Positions 1-5,512 of a stretch of 5,543 nt of DNA are shown here, in pieces (within the stretch, counting starts at the first letter, position 1; each line of letters starts with the position of its first letter). Below the pieces are notes generated by a model. That model made no database searches. It saw nothing but the letters and a program-made list of their open reading frames with translations, and was not told the origin of the DNA. Position numbers and translations under genes: made by a program. The DNA is from JBDKTH01 sp964558295 (GTDB lineage Bacteria > Planctomycetota > Planctomycetia > Pirellulales > Thermoguttaceae): NCBI GenBank assembly GCA_964558295.1, contig CAZLDQ010000300.1:1-5543 (forward strand), in the 5' to 3' direction.

Positions 1-887
1 GCATTGGACGGCATGCGCACCGCTTCCGGCCTCTGGGCCGCCCCGGCGTTGAGCAGCATGGCCTGGGTTCGGCCTTCGGCGGCCGCGGCCAGGTTGCAGA
101 AGAACACGGCCTCGGGCACGCCGGGCGATTCGGGGTCGTAGGTGTCCCAATGGCCGATGTCGCGCGTGGCCACGGCGTCGCGTGGAGCCAGCTTGGCCAG
201 CGGCAGCACGACCTTGGCCCCGGGGCCCACCAGCGGCACGCCGAAGTTGATGTGGTACAGGAGCTGCAACTCGCCGCGCTCGGCCGAGAGATTGGTGACT
301 TTGTCGGTGATGGTGAAGCCCGGCTGGCCGATCTGCGTGGTGATCGTGCTGGTCAAGCGGAGCTTGTTGAAGAACAGGCGGGTCTCGTCGACCACGCCGG
401 TGATGCTGAGCCGGCCGGCGGCGCCGTCGACGGGCACCTCGACCTTGTGGGCCGGCGTGTTGGCGATCTTGCCGTGCAGCGGCCAACGGACGGTGCCGTT
501 CGGGTTGAAGACCGGGGCGCCGTTGCTTTCCAGCCCGCAGCGGCAGAGCAACTCGTCGAACCCATTGAGCCAGCCGAGACCGCTGGCCTCGGAGATGGGC
601 ACCAGGCTGGGATGCACAGGGCCCTTGGCCGGCGACTTCCAGCCCAGCTCCAGCCTTCCCAGTCGTGCCCGCCAGATGCCCATGCCGCGCGTCGGGAGGA
701 CGACGAATTGGAATCGCCCGTTGTTTACTTCAATCGCCTCGACGCCGTCGCGGGGTCCGCCCCGCAAGACGCGTTTGACGACCGAGTAGCCGGTGGCCGC
801 CCCGCCCACCTGGATCGGCGAGATGAGGGCCTGTTCCACGTAGATGTCCTGCTCCGAGTCGATAAGCATCCAAGTTCGTGTCGGCAT
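1..887 (-). CDS. DUF4432 family protein, aldose-1-epimerase/galactose-mutarotase-like (partial, C-terminus beyond left edge)
   Basis: I translated the reverse complement from the ATG at 887-885. It stays open for 295 codons to the window edge, so the C-terminus is missing. An in-frame TGA lies just upstream (905-903), so this is the first possible ATG. The protein has the beta-rich, galactose-mutarotase-like pattern of DUF4432: 'LPTRGMGIWRA' at about residues 64-74, 'HPSLVPISEASGLGWLNGFDE' region at 92-112, 'CRCGLESNGAP' at 115-125, 'LHGKIANTPAH' at 137-147 and 'LLYHINFG' at 209-216. By analogy with aldose epimerases, His138 and His212 are the candidate sugar-handling histidines; this is inference. 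There is no signal peptide, so it is probably cytoplasmic. Family members are usually 330-400 residues, so roughly 40-100 residues lie outside. The gene is divergent from the cupin gene, and the two may share control. The exact substrate is unknown; members are seen beside sugar catabolic genes. Confidence 0.88.
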   Translation of the reverse strand, partial: MPTRTWMLIDSEQDIYVEQALISPIQVGGAATGYSVVKRVLRGGPRDGVEAIEVNNGRFQFVVLPTRGMGIWRARLGRLELGWKSPAKGPVHPSLVPISEASGLGWLNGFDELLCRCGLESNGAPVFNPNGTVRWPLHGKIANTPAHKVEVPVDGAAGRLSITGVVDETRLFFNKLRLTSTITTQIGQPGFTITDKVTNLSAERGELQLLYHINFGVPLVGPGAKVVLPLAKLAPRDAVATRDIGHWDTYDPESPGVPEAVFFCNLAAAAEGRTQAMLLNAGAAQRPEAVRMPSN

Positions 888-898
888 GATGATTCGAT

Positions 899-904
899 CC
901 TCTC
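899..904 (-). promoter_or_regulatory. Shine-Dalgarno of the DUF4432 gene
   Basis: On the minus strand GAGAGG lies 11 bases before the ATG at 887. The spacing is slightly long but acceptable, and it supports this start codon. It overlaps the in-frame TGA that closes the frame upstream. Confidence 0.5.
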
Positions 905-1249
905 ACTGCATTACGAACCTCAAACATCGTCAACTTCTGTACAAACATCCGCGACCAACGGGAGCGGATTGTTCTACTGCGAGCGGCAGCTCGAATTGGC
1001 TGGCGGCCTTGCTGCCCTGCGCTGGATGTGGCCGGAATCGTCAATGTAATCACCTGGGTCCGGCACGCCCAGGGGCGGGGCAACGAGAAGAGAATGTCGG
1101 AGCGACGAAAGCGGCCGACGAATGCCGCCTGAGGAGGGGCGAGATGTCTGGTGAGAGGAATTCGCCGCCGAGGCGTTCTGAGATCGCCTTCACCCCCCCT
1201 CTCGTGGGTTGCGATGAGTGCTGGTGGCTTGCCACTCGGCTGCCGAGCG

Positions 1250-1271
1250 AATAAAACCTAGAGGTTATATT
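1250..1271. promoter_or_regulatory. Operator-like palindrome upstream of the cupin gene
   Basis: Two 10-base arms, AATAAAACCT (1250-1259) and AGGTTATATT (1262-1271), match as an inverted repeat at 9 of 10 positions around a 2-base centre. The site is AT-rich in a GC-rich setting and ends 46 bases before the cupin ATG. A TATATT at 1266-1271 could serve as a -10 box. The size and symmetry resemble a binding site for a dimeric repressor or activator. No regulator gene is present in the window, so its partner is unknown. Confidence 0.45.
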
Positions 1272-1307
1272 GCTTGGGCCACTTCTCGTTCCCCGTCAGT
1301 TCATAGT

Positions 1308-1312
1308 GAGAG
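1308..1312 (+). promoter_or_regulatory. Weak Shine-Dalgarno of the cupin gene
   Basis: GAGAG lies 5 bases before the ATG at 1318. It is a poor match, but it favours this ATG over the in-frame TTG at 1270, which would add 16 residues that run through the palindrome. Confidence 0.4.
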
Positions 1313-1317
1313 ACAGC

Positions 1318-2568
1318 ATGAACCCGTCGAAACCAGTCAAAACGGACAATCTTGGTGCCATCCTCAATCGGGCCTTGGATGCAGGCAAGGGAATCCTCCG
1401 CCTGATCCCGGACTGGGTTCCTCGCAGCTTCCTCCATCCAGGCAAGCGGATCAAGCTGGCCCCGACGGACTGGTACGCCCTGGGCACGCACCGGGGCGGT
1501 ATCGACGAACGATGGTTCGCCAGCACCACCGAGGCCGCCAACGAGGGCCGGGCATGGGACGAGGGGCTGAGCTGGTGCACCTTCGAGGGCGAGAAGTTCC
1601 TGCTCCGCGACGCGGTGGCCGAGGGCCAAGGCCGGGTGATCGGTGACGCCATGTGGAAGCAGTACCAGCGCTGGTCCGTGTATTCCATGTTGTTCGACAA
1701 CATGGGCCCGATCCCGCATCACATGCACCAACAGTTCGAGCACGCCAAGCTCACCGGCCAGCAAGGCAAGCCCGAGTGCTACTACTTCCCGCCCCAGCTC
1801 AACGCGGCCGAGAATCATTTCGACTACACCTTCATGGGCCTGGAGCCCGGCACGACCAAGCAGGACGTGATCCGCTGCCTGGAGAACTGGGACAAGGGCG
1901 ATAACGGGATCCTCGACCTGTCGAAGGCCTACCGGCTCAAGGCGGGCACCGGCTGGATGATCCCCGCCGGCGTGCTGCACGCCCCCGGCTCGATGTGCAC
2001 CTACGAGCCCCAGTGGGGTAGCGACGTGTTCGGCATGTACCAGTCGCTGGTCGAGGGGCGCGAAGTCCCTTGGTCGCTGTTGGTCAAGGACGTCCCCGCC
2101 GACAAGCACCAGGACCTGGAATTCATCGTCGACCAGTTGGACTGGGAAAAGAATGTGGACCCCTACTTCAAGGAACACAACTACGTTGAGCCGATCGTCG
2201 ACGAAGAGTTCTCCGGCCCAGGCTACACCGACCGCTGGATCGACTACGGCGGCTTCGACGGCGAGCAACTCGTCTCGGCGAAAGAACTGACCGTCCAGCC
2301 GGGCGCGAAGCTGGTCCTCCGCGATCCGGGCGCGAGCGGCTGGATCACCGTCCAGGGCTCGGGCACGATCAATGGCCTCGCCATGCAGACCCCGGTGATG
2401 ATCCACTTCGGCGAAGAGCCGTGGGACGAGTTCTACATCACCGCCGAGGCTGCGGCCAACGGCGTGGTGATCGAGAACACCGGCGGCGAACCGCTCGTCA
2501 GCCTCCGCTACTTCGGACCCAACGTCCACGCGAAGACGCCGAAGATCGGCGATCATCGCAAGCAGTAA
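1318..2568 (+). CDS. Two-domain cupin protein, phosphomannose-isomerase-like
   Basis: The gene encodes 416 residues. The first cupin domain (about 120-225) carries 'HHMHQQFE' (His134, His135, His137, Glu141), then 'GKPECYYFPPQL' (Glu153) and 'GTGWMIPAGVLHAPG' (His221). This arrangement resembles the metal site and the 'PAG..HA' strand of type I phosphomannose isomerases, where Gln/His/Glu/His bind zinc. A second, weaker beta-barrel half ('LTVQPGAKLVLRDPGASGW' onwards, about 324-400) seems to lack the metal residues. The N-terminal part (about 25-110, with 'HPGKRIKLAPTDWYALG' and 'HRGGIDERWF') is not part of a standard cupin and I cannot place it. No signal peptide or membrane segment is seen, so it is likely cytoplasmic. 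It is first in the plus-strand run with a sugar isomerase and a dehydrogenase, so a sugar or sugar-phosphate isomerase role is likely. The reaction itself is not proven, and a plain sugar-binding cupin remains possible. Confidence 0.85.
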   Translation: MNPSKPVKTDNLGAILNRALDAGKGILRLIPDWVPRSFLHPGKRIKLAPTDWYALGTHRGGIDERWFASTTEAANEGRAWDEGLSWCTFEGEKFLLRDAVAEGQGRVIGDAMWKQYQRWSVYSMLFDNMGPIPHHMHQQFEHAKLTGQQGKPECYYFPPQLNAAENHFDYTFMGLEPGTTKQDVIRCLENWDKGDNGILDLSKAYRLKAGTGWMIPAGVLHAPGSMCTYEPQWGSDVFGMYQSLVEGREVPWSLLVKDVPADKHQDLEFIVDQLDWEKNVDPYFKEHNYVEPIVDEEFSGPGYTDRWIDYGGFDGEQLVSAKELTVQPGAKLVLRDPGASGWITVQGSGTINGLAMQTPVMIHFGEEPWDEFYITAEAAANGVVIENTGGEPLVSLRYFGPNVHAKTPKIGDHRKQ

Positions 2569-2603
2569 GGACGCATGTAGTTTTAACGATGTGTGTAGTC
2601 TCA

Positions 2604-2640
2604 AGCCTCCCTTCTCCCGGCGAGCGGGAGAGGGGAGGTT
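2604..2640 (+). repeat. Strong hairpin / REP-like inverted repeat between cupin and TIM-barrel genes
   Basis: The arms CCTCCCTTCTCCCG (2606-2619) and CGGGAGAGGGGAGG (2625-2638) pair over 14 positions with one G-U pair around the loop GCGAG. An outer G-U and an A-T pair extend the stem to 16. No run of T follows, so it is a poor intrinsic terminator. It may stabilise the upstream transcript end, attenuate transcription, or be a dispersed repetitive palindrome; CTCTCCC/GGGAGAG palindromes are common between genes in many GC-rich genomes. Confidence 0.7.
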
Positions 2641-2675
2641 GTTGCGTGACCGTGAATGTGAATCCCAACCTTCAT

Positions 2676-2680
2676 GAGGA
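2676..2680 (+). promoter_or_regulatory. Shine-Dalgarno deciding the TIM-barrel start
   Basis: GAGGA ends 5 bases before the ATG at 2686. The earlier in-frame ATG at 2674 overlaps this motif and has no Shine-Dalgarno of its own. The start at 2686 is therefore preferred, which removes four residues. Confidence 0.65.
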
Positions 2681-2685
2681 CTTCC

Positions 2686-3750
2686 ATGGGTAGCGCCCAC
2701 ACGAACAACTATCCCAAACTTCACAACGCGGCTTGGCCGGGTGTGGTCGGCAAAGGGGACGGCGGCGAGCCGCCGATCGATCTGGATACGATGCTCGACC
2801 TGACCGCCGCGGCTGAGGTCGACGGCGTGAAGTTTGACGGCTTCGACCTGTTCCTCTATCTGCCGCACATCGACATCGACGCCACGGTCCAGAGCGACGA
2901 CGCGATCAAGGAACTGGCCGACAAAGCCCGGGCTCGCAACCTGGAAATCGGCAGCGTCGTGGCTCCGATCTGGCCGCCCACCGGCGGCGGAGCGGCGATG
3001 GGCGACGCTACGGAGCGCAAGAAGTTCCTCGACCAAGTGCGCAAGGGCTGCCGCGTGGCCCAGGTGCTCCGCGAACTGGGCGTGCGTCCCAACGGCGCCG
3101 TGCGGATCGACTCGGCCTCGGGCGTCGAGCCCTGGCTGGCCGATCCGGAAGGCAACCAGAAGCGGATCATCGAGACGTTCCGCGAAGCCTGCACAATCGC
3201 CGAAGATCACGGCGAACGGCTGGCCGCTGAAGGCGAGATTTGCTGGGGCGGAATGCACAGTTGGCGCCGCATGCTCCAGATCCTGGAGACGGTTGACCGG
3301 CCCCAGACCCTCGGCTTCCAGGCTGACATGGCCCACACGCTCCTTTACCTGCTTGGCTACAACGCCCCGGAAGACGCCCTCCTTCCGGAAGGCTTTGATT
3401 GGAGCGACACGAAGCAGTTCGACGAAGCCTACCGAAGACTCGTCGACGCCTTGCGTCCTTGGACGATCGACTTCCATGTGGCCCAGAATGACGCCACCGT
3501 GCACGGTTCCGGTTCCCACGACAAGACCGGCCGCCACTGCCAGGCGACCGATCCGAACGGTAAGCTCGACATCCCCCGTCACGCCGGCTACTGGCTCCGC
3601 GACGCCAGCGGCCAAGTGACCAAGAAGTTCCGCCACATCTGCTGGGACGGCTGCATGTTCCCCAACGCCGTAATGTTGCAGCCCCAGACGTGGAATGACA
3701 TCTTGCGCGCGATGGTAGCCGTGCGGGATGCACATGGGTGGAAGGAATAG
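2686..3750 (+). CDS. Sugar (phosphate) isomerase/epimerase, TIM barrel (AP-endonuclease-2/xylose-isomerase-like)
   Basis: The product has 354 residues and the pattern of the xylose-isomerase-like TIM-barrel family (Pfam AP_endonuc_2). These enzymes bind a divalent metal and isomerise or epimerise sugars; relatives also split 3-keto-glycosides. Candidate metal ligands at strand ends are Glu182 or Glu184 ('AAEGEICWGG'), Asp214 and His217 ('FQADMAH'), His264 ('IDFHVAQND') and Asp295 ('LDIPRH'). Early barrel segments are 'VDGVKFDGFDLFLY' (45-58) and 'NLEIGSVVAPIW' (85-96). A long loop after His264 (about 265-300) is rich in His, Asp and Gly and probably covers the active site. No signal peptide is seen. 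The gene lies 117 bases after the cupin gene and before the oxidoreductase gene, which fits one catabolic operon. Its stop codon directly touches the inverted-repeat cassette. The family call is firm; the substrate is unknown. Confidence 0.9.
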   Translation: MGSAHTNNYPKLHNAAWPGVVGKGDGGEPPIDLDTMLDLTAAAEVDGVKFDGFDLFLYLPHIDIDATVQSDDAIKELADKARARNLEIGSVVAPIWPPTGGGAAMGDATERKKFLDQVRKGCRVAQVLRELGVRPNGAVRIDSASGVEPWLADPEGNQKRIIETFREACTIAEDHGERLAAEGEICWGGMHSWRRMLQILETVDRPQTLGFQADMAHTLLYLLGYNAPEDALLPEGFDWSDTKQFDEAYRRLVDALRPWTIDFHVAQNDATVHGSGSHDKTGRHCQATDPNGKLDIPRHAGYWLRDASGQVTKKFRHICWDGCMFPNAVMLQPQTWNDILRAMVAVRDAHGWKE

Positions 3751-3800
3751 GGAAGGACGAAGGACGAAACCAGAATGACGAAGGAATGACGAAGCACGAA
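3751..3800 (+). repeat. Left arm of the inverted repeat (50 bases)
   Basis: It contains the core AATGACGAAGGAATGACGAA (3774-3793), repeated inverted at 4188-4207. It is built from loose copies of GAATGACGAA (3752-3761 with one change, 3773-3782, 3784-3793, and 3798-3807 crossing the arm end). The A of the four-helix-bundle start codon is the last base of the arm. Confidence 0.85.
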
Positions 3801-4177
3801 TGACGAATGGGGCTGGGGCGGATCGCGAGAAGCGGTATGACTTGGAAGAGCGCACAGCGCGATTCGGAGAGGCTGTAATTGAGTTTGCCAGAAAGATTCC
3901 GGCTGGTCCTGTGACCGAACCGCTGATTGGTCAACTCGTGAGGGCAGGAACGAGTGTTGGCGCGAACTACTGCGAAGCGGACGATGCGGGATCGAAAAAG
4001 GAATTCCCCTACCGGATCAGCCTGTGCAAACGAGAATCGCGAGAGACAAAGCATTGGCTCCGGATGATTGCCGCAGCCATCCCTGAACAGAAGGAAGGAG
4101 CTCGCCTGTTGTGGCGTGAAGCAACCGAACTGAACCTTATCTTCTCTGCAATCTTCCGCGGCAGCCCCCGCCATTAG
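3800..4177 (+). CDS. Four-helix-bundle protein (23S rRNA intervening-sequence protein family)
   Basis: The product has 125 residues and matches the four-helix-bundle family known from 23S rRNA intervening sequences (Pfam 23S_rRNA_IVP; related in fold to the accessory protein Avd of diversity-generating retroelements). Characteristic segments are 'YDLEERTARFGEAVIEFARK' (13-32), 'LVRAGTSVGANYCEAD' (46-61), 'KKEFPYRISLCKRESRETKH' (66-85) with 'WLRMI' after it, and 'LWREATELNLIFSAIFR' (104-120). Length is normal for the family and the frame is intact. Its biochemical role is not established; binding of structured nucleic acid is suggested for relatives. The only in-frame ATG lies in the left repeat; an AAGGA (3781-3785) 14 bases upstream is a distant ribosome site. 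My hand count of 3841-4140 gives about 55% GC, against 41/60 and 43/60 in sample lines of the neighbouring genes, which suggests a separate origin. It interrupts a sugar operon and does not fit that theme. Confidence 0.88.
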   Translation: MTNGAGADREKRYDLEERTARFGEAVIEFARKIPAGPVTEPLIGQLVRAGTSVGANYCEADDAGSKKEFPYRISLCKRESRETKHWLRMIAAAIPEQKEGARLLWREATELNLIFSAIFRGSPRH

Positions 4178-4180
4178 TGC

Positions 4181-4230
4181 TTCGTATTTCGTCATTCCTT
4201 CGTCATTTTGATTTCGACATTCGTCATTCC
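4181..4230 (-). repeat. Right arm of the inverted repeat (50 bases)
   Basis: This is the inverted partner of 3751-3800, with seven mismatches, two of which would be G-U pairs in RNA. TTCGTCATTC occurs at 4188-4197 and 4220-4229, and with one change at 4199-4208. It starts four bases after the end of the small gene. Confidence 0.85.
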
Positions 4231-4270
4231 AACCAAAGACTCCGAAACACTTGCACTCTGACCCATTATG

Positions 4271-4276
4271 AAGGAG
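4271..4276 (+). promoter_or_regulatory. Shine-Dalgarno deciding the oxidoreductase start
   Basis: AAGGAG lies 9 bases before the ATG at 4286, an excellent match and spacing. The in-frame ATG at 4268 has no such site and directly precedes this motif, so 4286 is the likely start. The translated protein then begins 'MPKPLRIAVIGCGFMG', with the nucleotide-binding strand at the N-terminus as is usual for the family. Confidence 0.8.
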
Positions 4277-4285
4277 ACCGAGAGA

Positions 4286-5452
4286 ATGCCCAAACCCTTG
4301 CGCATCGCCGTCATCGGCTGCGGCTTCATGGGCCGCACACACTCCAACGCCTGGCTTCAGGTCAACCACTTCTTCCCCCGCGAACACCAGCCCGTACTCA
4401 AGGCGTGCTGTGCGCGGCCGGAGGAGAAGGACAAGCTGGAACAGTTCGCCAAGGCCTGGGGCTACGAGTCGATGGAACTCGACTGGAAGAAGGTCATCGC
4501 CCGGGAGGATATCGACTTGGTCGATATCTGCCTGCCCAACAACATGCACCACGACGTGGTGATCGCGGCGGCCGAGGCGGGCAAGATGGTCGTCTGCGAA
4601 AAGCCGCTGGCCATGAACGTGCGGGAAGCCGAAGAGATGGTCGCTGCCGTGGAAAAGGCGGGCGTGGCCAACATGGTCTCCTTCAACTACCGACGCGTGC
4701 CGGCCATTTCTCTGGCCAAACAAGTGATCGAGGAAGGCCGCATCGGCCGGCCGTTCCATTATCGGGCAACCTACAACCAGGACTACACCATTTCGGCTGA
4801 CGTCCCCCAGGGCGGTATGGCCCTCTGGCGTCTTGACGCCAAGGTCGCCGGCTCCGGTGTGGTCGGCGATCTTTTGGCCCACTCGATCGACACGGCCGAG
4901 TGGCTCAACGGCCCGATCCAACGGGTCGTCGCCTCGACCGAGACGTTTATCAAAGAACGTAAACACGCCGAGACGGGCAAGATCGAGCCGGTGACGATCG
5001 ACGACGCTTGCATGTTCCTGGCGATCTTCGCCAACGGCTCGCGCGGCGTCTTCGAGAGCACCCGCTACGCCCGCGGCCGGAAGAACTACAACACCTTCGA
5101 ATTGAATGGTGAAAACGGCTCGGTCTTCTTCGACCTCGAAGATCCGCACATCCTTCAGTACTTCAAGTACGCCGACCCGAAGACGGGACAAAAGATCGAG
5201 AGCCATCTGACCGGCTGGCAGCGGATCAATGTGACCAACTCCGAGCACCCCTACATGAAGCACTATTGGGTGCCGGGCTGCACGATCGGCTACGAGCACA
5301 CCTTCATCAACAGCTTTGCCGACTTCTTGGCGAGCCTCGAAGGTGGCCCAGCCTACCAGCCCAACATGCGTACCGCCCTGCGCACCCAGCGCGTCTGCGA
5401 CGCCGTGCTAGAAAGCGCCAAGCAGGGCCAATGGGTCGAGATCCCGGCCTAG
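4286..5452 (+). CDS. Gfo/Idh/MocA family NAD(P)-dependent oxidoreductase
   Basis: The product has 388 residues, a usual length for the family. The Rossmann fingerprint 'IAVIGCGFMGRTH' (7-19; Gly11, Gly13, Gly16) binds NAD(H) or NADP(H). 'VCEKPLAMN' (103-111) carries the conserved Glu105-Lys106-Pro107, with Lys106 as likely catalytic residue. 'GVVGDLLAHSIDTAEWL' (191-207) provides the Asp195/His199/Asp202 pattern of the substrate pocket. The C-terminal alpha/beta domain ends with 'EHTFINSFADFL' (337-348) and 'ALRTQRVCDAV' (364-374), typical of sugar and inositol dehydrogenases. There is no twin-arginine or Sec signal, so it acts in the cytoplasm, unlike the exported glucose-fructose oxidoreductase. 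It follows the isomerase gene, separated by the four-helix-bundle cassette, and closes the operon before a terminator. The likely reaction is oxidation or reduction of a hydroxyl/keto group on a sugar; the substrate is unknown. Confidence 0.94.
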   Translation: MPKPLRIAVIGCGFMGRTHSNAWLQVNHFFPREHQPVLKACCARPEEKDKLEQFAKAWGYESMELDWKKVIAREDIDLVDICLPNNMHHDVVIAAAEAGKMVVCEKPLAMNVREAEEMVAAVEKAGVANMVSFNYRRVPAISLAKQVIEEGRIGRPFHYRATYNQDYTISADVPQGGMALWRLDAKVAGSGVVGDLLAHSIDTAEWLNGPIQRVVASTETFIKERKHAETGKIEPVTIDDACMFLAIFANGSRGVFESTRYARGRKNYNTFELNGENGSVFFDLEDPHILQYFKYADPKTGQKIESHLTGWQRINVTNSEHPYMKHYWVPGCTIGYEHTFINSFADFLASLEGGPAYQPNMRTALRTQRVCDAVLESAKQGQWVEIPA

Positions 5453-5486
5453 TGCCCCGGCGTCTTGCCTTCGATCCTCCTACCAC

Positions 5487-5512
5487 AAACGGCCGGCGCA
5501 AGCCGGCCGTTT
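5487..5512 (+). terminator. Rho-independent terminator after the oxidoreductase gene
   Basis: The arms AAACGGCCGGC (5487-5497) and GCCGGCCGTTT (5502-5512) pair perfectly over 11 bases around the stable tetraloop GCAA, and CGTTTG follows. It lies 34 bases after the stop codon. The T stretch is short and broken, but stem strength and position make it a convincing operon end. A-rich bases before the stem would let it work from the other side too. Confidence 0.85.

Larger units (their letters stand above)
888..1317. other. Divergent intergenic region (430 bases), no gene seen
   Basis: This stretch separates the divergent DUF4432 and cupin genes and should hold both promoters. I see no convincing protein: the open frames across it lack family features or are extensions of shadow frames. 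There is no tRNA-like cloverleaf. Elements seen are a TTGACG on the minus strand (933-928) that could be a -35 box, although the best downstream -10-like hexamer (TAATGC, 913-908) is only 14 bases away; a possible hairpin AGGCG/CGCCT (1171-1175 with 1185-1189); a short stem CTCGG/CCGAG (1235-1239 with 1243-1247); and the AT-rich palindrome listed separately. Promoter calls here are weak because planctomycete promoters are poorly defined. Confidence 0.5.
3751..4230 (+). mobile_element. 480-base cassette: four-helix-bundle gene framed by 50-base inverted repeats
   Basis: Positions 3751-3800 and the reverse complement of 4181-4230 match at 43 of 50 positions without gaps, with a perfect 20-base core. 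Similarity begins on the base after the TIM-barrel stop codon and ends at 4230; the flanking ten bases do not match. The arms hold almost nothing but the four-helix-bundle gene. Removing the cassette would leave a 55-base spacer, normal for an operon. There is no transposase and I see no clear target duplication, so any movement would depend on factors elsewhere. The layout recalls the intervening sequences of 23S rRNA, whose ends pair and which can encode this protein family. Calling it mobile is inference. Confidence 0.5.

Noticed and set aside
142..1049. Plus-strand open frames of 215 and 299 codons
   Set aside because: They run opposite to the DUF4432 gene, whose reading frame shows conserved family motifs; the plus-strand translations show none.
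1050..1254. Short open frames in the divergent intergenic region
   Set aside because: They have no family features and no good ribosome site, and part of each overlaps a shadow frame or lacks typical codon use.
1258..3855. 865-codon open frame on the minus strand across the cupin and TIM-barrel genes
   Set aside because: It lies antisense to two genes with clear family features, has no recognisable domain, and is explained by GC-rich codon use that removes stops on the other strand.
3751..4230. CRISPR array because of the repeated decamer
   Set aside because: Repeats are only about 10 bases, irregularly spaced, occur in both orientations and surround a gene; there are no spacers of constant size.
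4178..4230. The right arm as a terminator hairpin of the four-helix-bundle gene
   Set aside because: The arm does not fold well on itself; its good partner is the left arm 380 bases upstream, and no T run follows.
3741..4240. Target-site duplication flanking the cassette
   Set aside because: The bases just before 3751 (GAAGGAATAG) and just after 4230 (AACCAAAGAC) share no direct repeat, so transposition by a standard insertion sequence is not supported.
3167..5299. 710-codon open frame on the minus strand across the four-helix-bundle and oxidoreductase genes
   Set aside because: It is antisense to well-supported genes, and its middle part simply translates the GAATGACGAA-type repeats.
5307..5501. 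64-codon minus-strand open frame at the right end
   Set aside because: It overlaps the end of the oxidoreductase gene and starts inside the terminator stem; no family features are seen.
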